Below, in pieces: positions 51,510 to 61,235 of a stretch of DNA of 64,000 nucleotides; the first letter of the stretch is position 1, and every line of letters starts with the position of its first letter. The notes beneath the pieces were generated by a model, which was not told where the DNA came from, ran no database searches, and saw only the letters and a list, made by a program, of their open reading frames with translations. Source of the stretch: Elusimicrobiota bacterium (GTDB taxonomy: Bacteria > Elusimicrobiota > Elusimicrobia > UBA1565 > JACRDR01). Location of the stretch: the NCBI GenBank assembly GCA_016194745.1, contig JACQBA010000011.1, forward strand, positions 310,001 through 374,000. The letters run 5' to 3'. The translations under genes and the position numbers were made by a program.

Positions 51510-52802
51510 GCTTTTTTTCTTGGAAAATGACGCCGCGGCTCCGGCCGCCAAGAGCGGCAGGAGGGGGATCCGGTACCGGTAGTATCCTTGCGAGCTCGAC
51601 AGCGCCAGGAAGTAGGCGGCGCAGACGAATAGGAGCGCCGCCTGGTCCGTGCGGCCGGACGAGAGCAGGCGCCGCAAGCCGATCGCGAACAGCCCATACA
51701 GCGCCGCGAGGGCCGCGGCATAGAGAATCTGCAGGGGGATCAGCGCCGGATACCGCCGCAGGAGCGCGAGCGTCCCGTGGCCGGTGGCCTCGGGATGGAA
51801 CGCCTGATCCTGGACGCTGGTCTTCTGCGGCGTGATCCATTCGATCAGCATCTCCAGGCCTCCTCCGGAAAGGACCTTGACCGCTCCCCACGCGCAATAG
51901 CGCGCGAGCATGGCCGGATGGGCTCGCAATACGCCCATGGCTTCGCGACCGTACGCGCGCCCCTGCTCCGCGTCGCTTGCGTAGCCGGAGGCGTGCTCGA
52001 GGTCGACCTTGCGCCGCATCGCCGCCTCCACCTCCGTCCAGGGCTTTCCGGTGCGGAGCGTCTCGATGCCGGCGGCCGGATAGCGCAGGAGGTCCCTCCC
52101 TCCTTGCGACGAAAACGTCGCGATGCCGGTGCGGCGCCAATTCCTAGCGGTCAACGCCGCCGGAAGGGCGTACGCGGCGAGCAGGAAGACGGCGGCGGCC
52201 TTCGCGTTTTTACGCCACCGCCACGCGAGGAGGGGGGGCAGGTAGACCGCGATCGGCCGGAGCAAGGAGCACCAGCTCCACAACAGGCCGCAGGCCGCGA
52301 CGCGATAGGAATCCTTCGCGTCCTTGGACTCCCACGTCTCGATCAGCGAGACCACGAATAGGAGCTGGAACGCGATCTCGGTCATCACCAGAGGCGTATG
52401 GAACAGGAGCACGGGATCGAGCGCGAGCACGAGCGCGCCGAGCGCGGCGCCCTTCTTGCCTCCGATCGTCGAGCACCAGCGCCACACCAGCACGGCGGTG
52501 AGGACGCCCAGGACGCAGTGCGCGAAGGCGATCATGAGCCCGGGATGCTCGGATGCCGCGACGAACGGGGCAAGGAACACGGCGTAGCCTGGGGTCCGAG
52601 TCGTCTCCGGGGCGAAGGGGGGGGCGGATTGGGAGCTGAACGCTCCGCGTCTCAGAAGATTCGTCGCCTCGGCGAGGTAGCCCAGCGAGTCGGAGCGCAG
52701 GCACTTGGCGGGGTCCGCCGCGGCGAACGCGAACAGCGCGGCCCTGGGAACGGCGGCGGCTGCCCAGACCCAACCAGGAATGCCCGAGAAGCGTTCGTGC
52801 AT
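51507..52802 (-). CDS. GT-C glycosyltransferase (PMT-like membrane protein)
   Basis: 431 residues with ten or more helices. Early loop LRSDSLGYLAEATNLLRRG followed by TRTPGYAVFLAPF is the PMT_2 first-loop pattern. LTARNWRRTGIATFSSQGG matches a motif shared by the GT-C genes at 32595 and 41483. It precedes a DPM1-like GT2, giving a donor-synthase/transferase pair. Confidence 0.82.
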   Translation of the reverse strand: MHERFSGIPGWVWAAAAVPRAALFAFAAADPAKCLRSDSLGYLAEATNLLRRGAFSSQSAPPFAPETTRTPGYAVFLAPFVAASEHPGLMIAFAHCVLGVLTAVLVWRWCSTIGGKKGAALGALVLALDPVLLFHTPLVMTEIAFQLLFVVSLIETWESKDAKDSYRVAACGLLWSWCSLLRPIAVYLPPLLAWRWRKNAKAAAVFLLAAYALPAALTARNWRRTGIATFSSQGGRDLLRYPAAGIETLRTGKPWTEVEAAMRRKVDLEHASGYASDAEQGRAYGREAMGVLRAHPAMLARYCAWGAVKVLSGGGLEMLIEWITPQKTSVQDQAFHPEATGHGTLALLRRYPALIPLQILYAAALAALYGLFAIGLRRLLSSGRTDQAALLFVCAAYFLALSSSQGYYRYRIPLLPLLAAGAAASFSKKKS

Positions 52803-52815
52803 TTTTTGCTTGTCC

Positions 52816-52821
52816 AGTATA
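52816..52821 (-). promoter_or_regulatory. -10 element TATACT
   Basis: On the minus strand TATACT ends 13 bases before the ATG at 52802, for a leader of about six bases. No Shine-Dalgarno. Confidence 0.45.
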
Positions 52822-52831
52822 CAGAATCACA

Positions 52832-52861
52832 TTGCCGGGCGCATCCCCCCTCATGTATGAT
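52832..52861 (+). promoter_or_regulatory. Promoter TTGCCG-18-TATGAT
   Basis: TTGCCG (52832-52837) and TATGAT (52856-52861) are 18 bases apart; TATACG at 52861-52866 is an alternative -10, nine bases before the ATG at 52876. It is divergent from the promoter at 52816-52821. Confidence 0.5.
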
Positions 52862-52875
52862 ATACGCCCCTTGCC

Positions 52876-53637
52876 ATGACGAAGAACGGCCCAAAGGTCA
52901 TCGTGGTGATGCCGGCGTACAACGCCGAAAAGACTCTCGAGAAGACCGTCGCGGACATCCCAGCCGGGTCGGTCGCCGAGATCATCGTCGTTGACGACTG
53001 CTCCAAGGACGGCACGGTGGCGCTCGCCAAGAAGCTCGGGCTGACGGTCATCGTGCACCAGAAGAACCTCGGCTACGGCGGCAACCAAAAGACGTGTTAT
53101 CGAGAGGCGCTCAAGCGGGGCGCCGACGTCGTGGTGATGATCCATCCCGACTATCAGTACGACGCGCGGCTGACGCCGATGATGACCGGCCTCATCGCGC
53201 TCGGCGTCTGCGAGTTCGTGCTCGGCAACCGCGTCCGTACGCGATGGGAGGCCTTGGACGGCGGCATGCCGTGGTGGAAGTATCTTGCCAACCGGGTGCT
53301 CTCCCTCATCGAGAATGCGGTCACCGGGCAGAATCTGGGCGAGTGGCATTCCGGCCTGCGCGCGTACTCCCGCAACGTGCTCGAGACGATCCCATGGGAG
53401 CGCAACTCCGACGATTTCGTGTTCGACCAGCAGTTCCTCTATCAGGCGGCGGCGTTCCGCCTGAAGATGGGCGACATCCCCGTCTCGGCGCGATATTTCC
53501 CCGAGGCGTCCTCGATCAATTTCCGCAGGAGCGTCGTCTACGGGACGTCCTCGATGTGGGTCATGGTCCAGTACATCCTGTATAGGCTCGGCATTTGGAC
53601 CGCCGACATATTCAGGCCAAAGTCCGCGGGCGGATGA
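52876..53637 (+). CDS. Polyprenyl-phosphate glycosyltransferase-like GT2 (DPM1-like, no membrane anchor)
   Basis: 253 residues. [55 protein letters not shown] and IHPDYQYD. The last replaces the usual [24 protein letters not shown] resembles the SGFR-type acceptor loop. No anchoring helices at the C-terminus. The stop overlaps the following membrane protein as ATGA, so enzyme and partner are coupled. Confidence 0.88.
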   Translation: MTKNGPKVIVVMPAYNAEKTLEKTVADIPAGSVAEIIVVDDCSKDGTVALAKKLGLTVIVHQKNLGYGGNQKTCYREALKRGADVVVMIHPDYQYDARLTPMMTGLIALGVCEFVLGNRVRTRWEALDGGMPWWKYLANRVLSLIENAVTGQNLGEWHSGLRAYSRNVLETIPWERNSDDFVFDQQFLYQAAAFRLKMGDIPVSARYFPEASSINFRRSVVYGTSSMWVMVQYILYRLGIWTADIFRPKSAGG

Positions 53638-55682
53638 TCCCCGCGCTTCTTTATTCCGCGGCGCTGCTCTGCCTCGGCCTCGTGCAGGCGGCGCGGTATT
53701 TCCTCCCCGTCTTCGCGCCGGCTCTGCAGTCCTCGGCGCTCTTGGTGGTCGTCGTCCTGCTCTGCACCGGCACGGGCCGCCTGGCTCTGAGATACCTCGT
53801 CACGCACGAGTTGAGCGAATCGGAAAAGACCCTGATCGGCTGCACGCTCGGCTTGGGGATCTTGACCCAGGGGATGTTCGCCTTGGGGATCGCGGGCGTG
53901 CTCCACCTGTGGTCGGTGATCGCGCTGCTCGGCGGGCTTTGGATCGTCGGGTTCACGGAGATGAAGGACGTCATCGTGTCGCTCGGCGCCAACCGCAATC
54001 TTCTCAAGGAGCGGCCGCCGTGGACGATCGGCATCCTCGCGCTGCTCGCCGCGACGTTCTTCGTCTCGTGGGTGCCGCCTCACCAATACGACTCCCTGGT
54101 CTATCATCTCCCTTTGGCCGCGGAGTATGCGCGGACCGGGAGGATCGCTCCGGTCGAGGGACTGCTGTTCAGTCATTTCCCGCAGAATGGAGAGATGCTG
54201 TTCACCGCCGCGCTCGTGCTGAAGTCCGAGCTTCTCGCGCAGCTGTTCAGCTGGTTCGCGGCGGCCTTGAGCTTGTTGTGGGTGTTCGAGATGGGCAAGC
54301 GCGAGATCCCGCTGACCGCGGTGCTCGGCGCGTGCGCGCTGCTCGCGTCGCATACGGCGGTGATGCTCTTGTCGTCGATCGCCTACGTGGAGACGATCGT
54401 GATGCTGTGGGTGACGGGCGCGGTCCTCTCTTTCGGACGGTGGCGCGAGACGGCGGTGGCGGGACGGTCTCCGGCCGGTTGGCTCATCCTCTCCGCGATC
54501 TTCGCCGGCTTCGCGCTGGGGACGAAATACTACGCCGGCATCTGCGTCGCCGCCCTGGGCGGCCTGTTGGCGTGGCGGCTCCTCGTGGCCGCGTACGACA
54601 AGCGCGGCCAGGGGGCTCTCGCTCCGGCGGAGGCGTTCCGCGACCTGCTGCTCTTCGGAGCGACCGCCGGGCTGGTCGCGTCCCCATGGCTGCTCAAGAA
54701 TCTGTACTTCGTCGGCAATCCCGTCTTTCCGTTCCTATACCAGTATTTCCCGCACCGGGACGTCGCGTGGGCCGGCGAGAACGCGCGCCGCTACTTCGAG
54801 TTCCTGACCGAATACGGGCACCAGCCGGGGCATTTTTTCTCCGATCTCCTGAAGTTCCCGTTCGAGGCCGCGACCGGGAGCCTGAGGTTCGGAGGCGGGA
54901 TGGACGTCCTCGGCGACATGGGCTGGGGGCTCGTCTTCGGGCTCCTTCCCGCGGGCGTCTGGGCCGCGATGCGCAACCGCACGCTGCGCCTCCTCTTGAT
55001 CTACGCGGGCCTCCATATCGGCGCGTGGTTCTGCACCGGGGTCGTACTGCGGTTTCTCGTCGTGATCGCCCCGATCCTGTGCCTGCTCGGCGCCGCTGGG
55101 GCGTTTAAGGTGTGGGATTCTCTGGAGGAAGACGGGCGGAAAGTCCTCGCGGCCGCGCTGACGGTGCTCACGGTGGTCAATCTCGGCGTGTTCATCTATG
55201 TCCACACCGTGTTCAATAGTTGGACCGTCCTGTTTGGGGTCGAGTCGAAGGACGAGTATCTGGCTCACCGGCTCGACTATTACGCCTGCGCCCGCTGGGC
55301 CCGGGAGCATTTGGGCAATAATGATAGAATCCTGATCGTGGGCGAGCAGCGGGGCTACTACGTTCAACAGGTTCACTCGATCACCACGCCCATGGCCCCC
55401 AACCGGTTCATCGAGTGGGCCAACCAAGCCAAGGATTCGACGGGACTCGCGCGTCTTCTGATGACGGAGGGCCGCTTCACCCACGTGATCATGGTTCCTC
55501 GCGAGGCGAAGCGGCTCGCCCAATACGGCATCTTCGATTTCACGCCCGAAGGCACCAAGAACTGGAAGGACATGGACGGACGCTGGATCCGCTCGCTCTT
55601 CGCGACGGGGCACTGCACGCTGTACCAACTCGCCTCTCCGGACGCGGAGGCCCCTTCGCCCCCCGCGCCGGCGACGCGGTGA
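53634..55682 (+). CDS. Large GT-C-like polytopic membrane protein
   Basis: 682 residues. Four N-terminal helices precede the conserved-looking loop [20 protein letters not shown] followed by [15 protein letters not shown], similar to GT-C first loops. Eight or more further helices extend to about 530, then a soluble tail of about 150 residues. The ATG lies in the ATGA overlap with the DPM1-like GT2. Probably transfers the sugar made available by that GT2. Confidence 0.75.
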   Translation: MIPALLYSAALLCLGLVQAARYFLPVFAPALQSSALLVVVVLLCTGTGRLALRYLVTHELSESEKTLIGCTLGLGILTQGMFALGIAGVLHLWSVIALLGGLWIVGFTEMKDVIVSLGANRNLLKERPPWTIGILALLAATFFVSWVPPHQYDSLVYHLPLAAEYARTGRIAPVEGLLFSHFPQNGEMLFTAALVLKSELLAQLFSWFAAALSLLWVFEMGKREIPLTAVLGACALLASHTAVMLLSSIAYVETIVMLWVTGAVLSFGRWRETAVAGRSPAGWLILSAIFAGFALGTKYYAGICVAALGGLLAWRLLVAAYDKRGQGALAPAEAFRDLLLFGATAGLVASPWLLKNLYFVGNPVFPFLYQYFPHRDVAWAGENARRYFEFLTEYGHQPGHFFSDLLKFPFEAATGSLRFGGGMDVLGDMGWGLVFGLLPAGVWAAMRNRTLRLLLIYAGLHIGAWFCTGVVLRFLVVIAPILCLLGAAGAFKVWDSLEEDGRKVLAAALTVLTVVNLGVFIYVHTVFNSWTVLFGVESKDEYLAHRLDYYACARWAREHLGNNDRILIVGEQRGYYVQQVHSITTPMAPNRFIEWANQAKDSTGLARLLMTEGRFTHVIMVPREAKRLAQYGIFDFTPEGTKNWKDMDGRWIRSLFATGHCTLYQLASPDAEAPSPPAPATR

Positions 55683-55686
55683 GCTG

Positions 55687-56721
55687 ATGTCGACCGTCGA
55701 GCTGTACTTCGCCGCGATCGGGATCTCCGCCCTCATCTCCGTGGTGGCGACCCCGCTCGTGCGCTACGCGGCATTGCGGTTCGGGTGGCTGGACCGGCCC
55801 GGGAGCCGCGTGAAGACGCATACCGTCGCGACGCCTTCGCTCGGCGGCATCGCGATCTGGGGGGGATTCACCGCCACCCTTCTTCTCCTGCGCCTCTTCA
55901 CCACGTTTCCGACCGGCACGCTGCGAAGCCTTCGCGCGATGGTGACGGGCGGCCTTCTCGTGTTCGTCCTCGGCGTCATCGACGATCTGAAGAAGCCCGC
56001 CGGGCTGCACTTCAAACCCAAGTTCGGCGTGCAGATCCTCGCCGCCGCGCTGCTCGTCTACTACGACATGAGGATCCACTTCATCTCGCCGGACTATCTC
56101 GCGATCGGCCTCACGCTCTTCTGGGTCGTGGGCATCTGCAACGCCTTGAACATCATCGACATCATGGACGGCCTTTGCGCGAGCCAGGCCGCCATCGCAG
56201 CGGCGGCGTTCCTGCTCATCGCGCTTCCCGGCGAGAGCGTCTACGTCAACTTCGGGGCCGCGGCGCTGCTCGGCTCGACGCTCGGGTTCCTGCCGTGGAA
56301 TTTCTCGAAGAACCACAAGATATTCATGGGCGACTCAGGCTCGTTGTTCTTGGGCTTCGAGCTTTCCGCCTTGGCCCTGGGAACCAGCTACACCCGTCTC
56401 AACCCCCTCGGCGTCTACGCGCCCCTCTTCATCCTCCTGGTCCCGATGTTCGACACCTTCTTCGTCATGGCGGTGCGGATGATCCACGGGCGGTCCCCGT
56501 TCTTGGGCTCGCGGGACCATTTCGCCCTCCGTCTCGAGGCAATGGGGTTCACGCGGCCGCAAATCGTCGCGTTGGCCGGCATGGTGGCGGGCATCCTCTC
56601 CCTCTGCGCGTTCGTCGTCACGCAGGTGGAGCTCGGCTGGGCGATCGCGGTGTACCTCGTGATCTGCAGCTACATCGCCTTCATCAGCTGGAAGCTCTAC
56701 CAGATCAGGATGAAGCATTGA
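55687..56721 (+). CDS. wecA: Undecaprenyl-phosphate sugar-1-phosphate transferase (WecA/TagO/MraY family)
   Basis: 344 residues with about ten helices. PSLGGIAIWGG, the Asp pair D99/D100 (VIDDLKK), NALNIIDIMDGL (152-163) and GDSGSLFLGF are the family's cytosolic catalytic loops. Near the C-terminus SRDHFALRL stands where related enzymes have a His-rich loop. It starts glycan assembly by moving GlcNAc-1-P or a similar sugar phosphate to undecaprenyl phosphate. WecA-like is preferred over MraY because no mur genes are near. Sugar specificity is inferred. Confidence 0.88.
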   Translation: MSTVELYFAAIGISALISVVATPLVRYAALRFGWLDRPGSRVKTHTVATPSLGGIAIWGGFTATLLLLRLFTTFPTGTLRSLRAMVTGGLLVFVLGVIDDLKKPAGLHFKPKFGVQILAAALLVYYDMRIHFISPDYLAIGLTLFWVVGICNALNIIDIMDGLCASQAAIAAAAFLLIALPGESVYVNFGAAALLGSTLGFLPWNFSKNHKIFMGDSGSLFLGFELSALALGTSYTRLNPLGVYAPLFILLVPMFDTFFVMAVRMIHGRSPFLGSRDHFALRLEAMGFTRPQIVALAGMVAGILSLCAFVVTQVELGWAIAVYLVICSYIAFISWKLYQIRMKH

Positions 56722-58094
56722 AGAAGACCGACGTCCTCATCCTGGGCGGCGGGCTCGGCGGACTCTCGACCGCGTACCACCTCGACCGGCTGGGCGGGCG
56801 GCTTTCCTATCTCATCGCCGAGGCTAAGCGGACGCCGGGGGGCCTCGCCGGCTCTGTGCGGCGCGACGGCTTCACCTTCGACCATACCGGCCATCTGCTG
56901 CATCTCCATGATCCGTACGGCAAGACGCTGATCATGGACCTTCTGAAGGGCAATCTGAGCGTGCAGGAGAGGAACGCCTGGATCTACATCCGCGGCGCGT
57001 ACGCCCGCTATCCCTTTCAGGCGAACACGTTCGGCATGCCGTGGAAGGTCGTCGAGGACTGCGTCGCCGGCTACGTCAAGACGCTTCTGCGCCCCAGGCC
57101 CGTCGAGGCGGGGTTGTCCTTCCGCGAGTGGTCTCTGCGCACGTTCGGTGAGGGGATCTCGAAGCACTTTATGTTCCCCTACAACGAGAAGCTCTGGCGG
57201 ACGCCGCTGTCGCGCATGACGACGGAGTGGCAGGGCCGCTTCGTGCCGAAGCCTGCGCCGGAGGAGGTGCTCTACGGCGCCTTGTCGGACCAGAGGAAGT
57301 TCTTCGGATACAACGCCACGTTCCGATATCCCGTGCGGGGCGGCATCCAGGCGCTGCCGGACGCGCTGGCGGCGCGCGTGTCGAACCTCCATCTGGGCTG
57401 CGTGGCGACGAAGATCGATCTTCGCGAGAAGGTCGCCGTGATCGCCGGTCTCGGAGAGGTCCGCTACGAAAAGCTCGTCAGCACGCTGCCGCTCGTCGAC
57501 CTGCTGGACATCGCGTCGCCGCTGCCGCCGCGCGTCCAGACGGCGCGCCGTAAGCTCCGGTACAACACGGTCTTCAACCTCAATATAGGCGTCGCGCGGC
57601 GCAAGGTGTCCGACAAGCATTGGGTCTATTTCCCGGAGGCGAGCTTCCCGTTCTACCGCGCGGGCTTCTCCAGCAATTTTTCGGCGGCCGTCGCGCCGGA
57701 GGGCGCGACGTCGATGTACATCGAGGTGGCGCGCAAGCCCGGGGAGCGCGTCGACTTGAACCGCTTGGAAGGCCAGATCCTGTCCGGCCTGCGCCGCTGC
57801 GGACTGCTCAAGGCGTCCGACAAGATCCTCACGCGCGTGTGGCTGCCGATCCCGTGCGCGTACGTGGTCTACGACTTCGACCGGACGCAGGCCCTCGCGA
57901 CGATCTTCCCGTTCCTGAGGGACGCGGGCGTTTCGTCGATCGGGCGCTACGGCGGCTGGAAGTACTCGTTCATGGAGGAGACGATCCTGGACGGGAAGCG
58001 CTGCGCCGAAAGGCTCCTCGGCCGCGAGCGGACGGGCGAGGAGCGCCGGATGACCGACCGGCCGTTCCAGGCGGAGCTCAAGCCGCTCAAGTAG
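56718..58094 (+). CDS. FAD-dependent UDP-galactopyranose-mutase/protoporphyrinogen-oxidase-like protein
   Basis: 458 residues. The start must be the TTG at 56718 (TTGA overlap with the wecA-like stop), since no ATG or GTG is in frame before the FAD loop ILGGGLGGLSTAYHL (8-22). GLAGSVRRDGFTFDHTGHLL and YPVRGGIQALPDALAARV are typical of the NAD(P)-binding-8/UGM-like family found in glycan clusters. It may contract a pyranose ring or oxidise a lipid-linked sugar. The C-terminal tail is basic and soluble. Confidence 0.82.
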   Translation: MKKTDVLILGGGLGGLSTAYHLDRLGGRLSYLIAEAKRTPGGLAGSVRRDGFTFDHTGHLLHLHDPYGKTLIMDLLKGNLSVQERNAWIYIRGAYARYPFQANTFGMPWKVVEDCVAGYVKTLLRPRPVEAGLSFREWSLRTFGEGISKHFMFPYNEKLWRTPLSRMTTEWQGRFVPKPAPEEVLYGALSDQRKFFGYNATFRYPVRGGIQALPDALAARVSNLHLGCVATKIDLREKVAVIAGLGEVRYEKLVSTLPLVDLLDIASPLPPRVQTARRKLRYNTVFNLNIGVARRKVSDKHWVYFPEASFPFYRAGFSSNFSAAVAPEGATSMYIEVARKPGERVDLNRLEGQILSGLRRCGLLKASDKILTRVWLPIPCAYVVYDFDRTQALATIFPFLRDAGVSSIGRYGGWKYSFMEETILDGKRCAERLLGRERTGEERRMTDRPFQAELKPLK

Positions 58095-58104
58095 CCGTGC
58101 GATC

Positions 58105-59469
58105 GTGAAGACACTTCTGTTGTTCGCCGTCATTGCCGGGGCGCTCGGGCTCCGCCGACTGCTTCGCATCGCGGGCGTGGGCGCGGCATACAAAGCGAAG
58201 GCGCTGTGTTCCGCCCTCTTCGTGTCCGGCCTGGACATTCCCGATCTTGACGCCGCCGACGAGGTGTCCGCGGAAGCGTATCGGATCATGCGCCTGTTCG
58301 GCGCCCGCGCCGATCGGGAGGCGAAAAGCGTCACGGCCTCCGTGGGTCTCGTCTCCAGGACGGCGGTCTATCGGCCCGGATTGGGCGCTACTCTGGCGTT
58401 TGGACCCATCGTGTCCTCTTCGAATGCGCCCGTTCCGCGCCGGTCCGAGCGCCCCGAGGCGCCTTGGCCCGAGGGAGAGGCTCTCGCCGCCGCCGCGCCC
58501 GCGACGCTGGAGCGGGTCCTGGCGGGCGCCTTCGTCGAGACCGATGGGCGCAGGAAGCGCCGGACGCGGGCCGTCGCGGTCGTCCATCGCGGCCGGCTGA
58601 TCGCGGAAAGCTACGCTCCCGGATTCTCCGCGTCCACGCCGCTCAACGGGTGGTCGATGACGAAGGGCGTCATGAGCGCGCTGATCGGGACCTTGGTCGG
58701 GGAGGGGAAGCTTCGGCTCGATGACTTTGGCCTGCTTCCCGAATGGGACAAGACGGGCGATCCTCGGCAGGCCGTCCGGCTCGAGGACCTTCTCCGCATG
58801 CGCAGCGGTCTTCGGTTTTCCGAGAGATACTCCGATCCTCTGTCGGACGTGTCGCGCATGCTTTTCGACGTCGGAGACGCGGGCGGCTATGCGGCCGCCT
58901 GTCCCGCGGCGCGTCCGCCCGGGACGGCGTGGCAGTACGCGAGCGGCACGACCAACATCCTCTCGCTCGTCGCGCGCCGAGTCGTCGGGGAGAAACGATA
59001 CTCCGACTGGCCGCGCCGCGCGCTGTTCGATCCTCTCGGCATGTCGAGCGCCGTCTTCGAACCGGACGCCTCGGGGACGTACGTCGGCTCCTCGTTCCTG
59101 TTCGCCGCGGCGCGCGATTGGGCCCGCTTCGGGCTCTTATATGCGCGCGACGGCGTCTGGGACGGGCGGCGCATCCTGCCCGAGGGCTGGGTCAAGTTCT
59201 CGACGACGCCGGAGCGCTTGTCGCCGGGAGGCTGCTACGGCGCGCACTGGTGGCTCAAGATCTCCAGGGAATTCGGAGGCGAAACGCCCGCCGCCGGCCG
59301 AGTGCCTCCCGACGCGTTCCACGCGTTCGGCCACGAGGGCCAGTGCTTGACGATCGTTCCGTCTCGCGACGTCGTGATCGTGCGGTTGGGATTGTCGATC
59401 GACGTCAGCGCCTGGGATCACGCCGCCTTCGTCGCGGAAGTGCTGGACGCTATCGCGCTGGGGGCGTAA
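58105..59469 (+). CDS. Serine hydrolase, class C beta-lactamase/6-aminohexanoate-dimer-hydrolase-like
   Basis: 454 residues with a GTG start ten bases after the previous stop. N-terminal hydrophobic segment (KTLLLFAVIAGALGLRRLLRI), a signal anchor. Catalytic Ser184 and Lys187 (SMTK) and Tyr278 (YASGTTN) fit the SxxK and YxS/N motifs of the beta-lactamase fold, and FHAFGHEGQCLTIVPS near the C-terminus replaces the KTG strand. Probable substrates are esters or amides rather than beta-lactams. Confidence 0.87.
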   Translation: MKTLLLFAVIAGALGLRRLLRIAGVGAAYKAKALCSALFVSGLDIPDLDAADEVSAEAYRIMRLFGARADREAKSVTASVGLVSRTAVYRPGLGATLAFGPIVSSSNAPVPRRSERPEAPWPEGEALAAAAPATLERVLAGAFVETDGRRKRRTRAVAVVHRGRLIAESYAPGFSASTPLNGWSMTKGVMSALIGTLVGEGKLRLDDFGLLPEWDKTGDPRQAVRLEDLLRMRSGLRFSERYSDPLSDVSRMLFDVGDAGGYAAACPAARPPGTAWQYASGTTNILSLVARRVVGEKRYSDWPRRALFDPLGMSSAVFEPDASGTYVGSSFLFAAARDWARFGLLYARDGVWDGRRILPEGWVKFSTTPERLSPGGCYGAHWWLKISREFGGETPAAGRVPPDAFHAFGHEGQCLTIVPSRDVVIVRLGLSIDVSAWDHAAFVAEVLDAIALGA

Positions 59470-59481
59470 GCGCCCGGTCCG

Positions 59482-60330
59482 CTAACGCCGCTCGAGGAAC
59501 CGCGCGATCGCCTCGAAATCCATCACGCAATGGCCGCCGGACAGGCGTTGCCACTCGACGGGCGCGCCTCGGCCGCGGGCCGCCGAGGCGAAGTCCCTTG
59601 CCTCGCGGTAGAAGTCGTGGTCTCGGTCGCCGCAGGACACGTGCATCGGCGGCGTGCGAGGCCCCAGCAGCGAGGACGCCGCCGGCGGGGAGAACCGCCG
59701 CCAGGCCTCTTCGTCGGCGACGTGCGCCTTGGCAAGGTCGACGATCATGGAGATCCTCTTGGGATCCGCGCGGCGCTCCTCCACGTATCGAGCGAGGGCT
59801 TCCGCGGTCGAGAACGGGGAGACGCCCAGATACGCCGGGCACGCCGCGGCGCCGCGTGAGAAGAGCTCCGGCGCCCGCAGGACGAGGACGGTCGCGTTGA
59901 GGCCGCCCATCGAGTAGCCGAACAGCTGCCGGCGGCCGATCGGACCCTCGAGAAGCTCGCTTTCCACGTGGGGGATCACCGAGCCGGTGAACGTCTCGAG
60001 CAGCCCGCTGCGCGGCGCCGCGTCCGAACCGGTCAGCATCCAGAACTTTCCAAAGCTGACGGACACCAGAATGGGGGGAGGGAAGCCGTCCATTTTCCAA
60101 GTCTTGAGCAGTTCGTCCGTCAATCCCTCCTTGAACAAGGATTTCTCGTTGTCGCCGCCGCCATGCAGGAGGTACACGACGTCGCGGCTGCCGCCAGGGA
60201 CTTCCAAGATGCAATAGGTCCAGGGGATGCCGGAGGCCGAGGCGCCGCATCGCGGCTCGAGCTTGGGCGCGGCATCGCTCGCCGTCGCGCCCAGCAGGAC
60301 CGCGGCCGCAAGCAGGATCGCCGTTCGCAT
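59482..60330 (-). CDS. Exported esterase, esterase-D/feruloyl-esterase-like alpha/beta hydrolase
   Basis: 282 residues with a signal peptide (ILLAAAVLLGATASDAAP). YLLHGGGDNEKSLF forms the oxyanion region, the nucleophile is Ser140 in GYSMGG, and GDRDHDF and SGGHCVMDF give the Asp and His. Two N-terminal cysteines may form a disulfide. It follows dapA by eight bases and ends the five-gene operon. A carbohydrate-ester or thioester substrate is possible. Confidence 0.86.
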   Translation of the reverse strand: MRTAILLAAAVLLGATASDAAPKLEPRCGASASGIPWTYCILEVPGGSRDVVYLLHGGGDNEKSLFKEGLTDELLKTWKMDGFPPPILVSVSFGKFWMLTGSDAAPRSGLLETFTGSVIPHVESELLEGPIGRRQLFGYSMGGLNATVLVLRAPELFSRGAAACPAYLGVSPFSTAEALARYVEERRADPKRISMIVDLAKAHVADEEAWRRFSPPAASSLLGPRTPPMHVSCGDRDHDFYREARDFASAARGRGAPVEWQRLSGGHCVMDFEAIARFLERR

Positions 60331-60338
60331 CGGCGCCT

Positions 60339-61235
60339 CTAGCGGCGAAGGAGGCCGTACGACTTAAGCGCGGCGCGGAGCTTCGTCCGGCTTTCCGCGG
60401 AGATCGGGGTCAGCGGGAGGCGGATCTCCTCGGCGCACAGTCCCATCATCGCCGCCGCCGCCTTGAGGGGGATGGGATTCGTCTCGATGAAGAGGGATTT
60501 GACGAGCGGGAACATCTCAAGATGCAGTTTCCGGGCTTTCTCCGTATCGCCGCGCAGGTACGACGAGCAGAGGCGCGCCGTGTCCTTGGGGATCAGGTTC
60601 GCGACTACGCTGATGACGCCGCGGGCGCCGACCGAGAGCATCGGCAGCGTGAGCGAGTCGTCGCCGGAGAGCACGGTGAATCCGGCGGGACACAAGGTCA
60701 GAATCTCGCTGACTTGGTCGAGAGACCCGGCCGCTTCCTTGACGGCGACGATGTTGCCGCAGTCCTTGGCCATGCGGGCGATCGTGGACGGCTGGATGTT
60801 GACCGCCGTGCGCCCGGGGATGTTGTAGACGACGATCGGAAGTCTCACGGCGCCCGCGACCTCTTTGAAGTGGCGGTAGAGTCCCTCCTGGGTCGGCTTG
60901 TTGTAATAGGGAGCGAGCACGAGCAGGGCGTCGGCGCCGAGCGCGGCGGCGACGTGGGCCTCTTCGACGGCGCGCCACGTGGCGTTCGTGCCGACTCCGG
61001 CGATGACGGGGATCTTCCCGGCCGCCTCCTCGACGGCGATCTGAACGAGGCGTTTGTATTCCGCCGGCGCGAGGGTCGCCGCTTCTCCCGTCGAGCCGCA
61101 GGGGACGAGGCCGGCGCTGCCGCCCTGGATCTGCCGGCACACGAGCGCGCGATACGCCGTCTCGTCCAGGGCGCCGCCGCGCATCGGCGTGATCAGCGCG
61201 GGATAAGAGCCTTCGAATCGGATGGCGCGAGTCAT
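60339..61235 (-). CDS. dapA: 4-hydroxy-tetrahydrodipicolinate synthase
   Basis: 298 residues, the normal length. Schiff-base Lys166 (VAVKEA), the catalytic threonines near GSTGE (47-51), Tyr137 and Arg142 (YNIPGR). It condenses pyruvate with aspartate semialdehyde in the lysine/mDAP pathway. The ATG overlaps the dapF stop by four bases. The pairing fits peptidoglycan containing mDAP, as does mepA. Confidence 0.96.
   Translation of the reverse strand: MTRAIRFEGSYPALITPMRGGALDETAYRALVCRQIQGGSAGLVPCGSTGEAATLAPAEYKRLVQIAVEEAAGKIPVIAGVGTNATWRAVEEAHVAAALGADALLVLAPYYNKPTQEGLYRHFKEVAGAVRLPIVVYNIPGRTAVNIQPSTIARMAKDCGNIVAVKEAAGSLDQVSEILTLCPAGFTVLSGDDSLTLPMLSVGARGVISVVANLIPKDTARLCSSYLRGDTEKARKLHLEMFPLVKSLFIETNPIPLKAAAAMMGLCAEEIRLPLTPISAESRTKLRAALKSYGLLRR

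Noticed and set aside
58105..59469. Antibiotic-resistance beta-lactamase
   Set aside because: SxxK and Y motifs fit the fold, but the third motif is HEG rather than KTG and the protein resembles esterase/amidase members, so a resistance claim is not supported.
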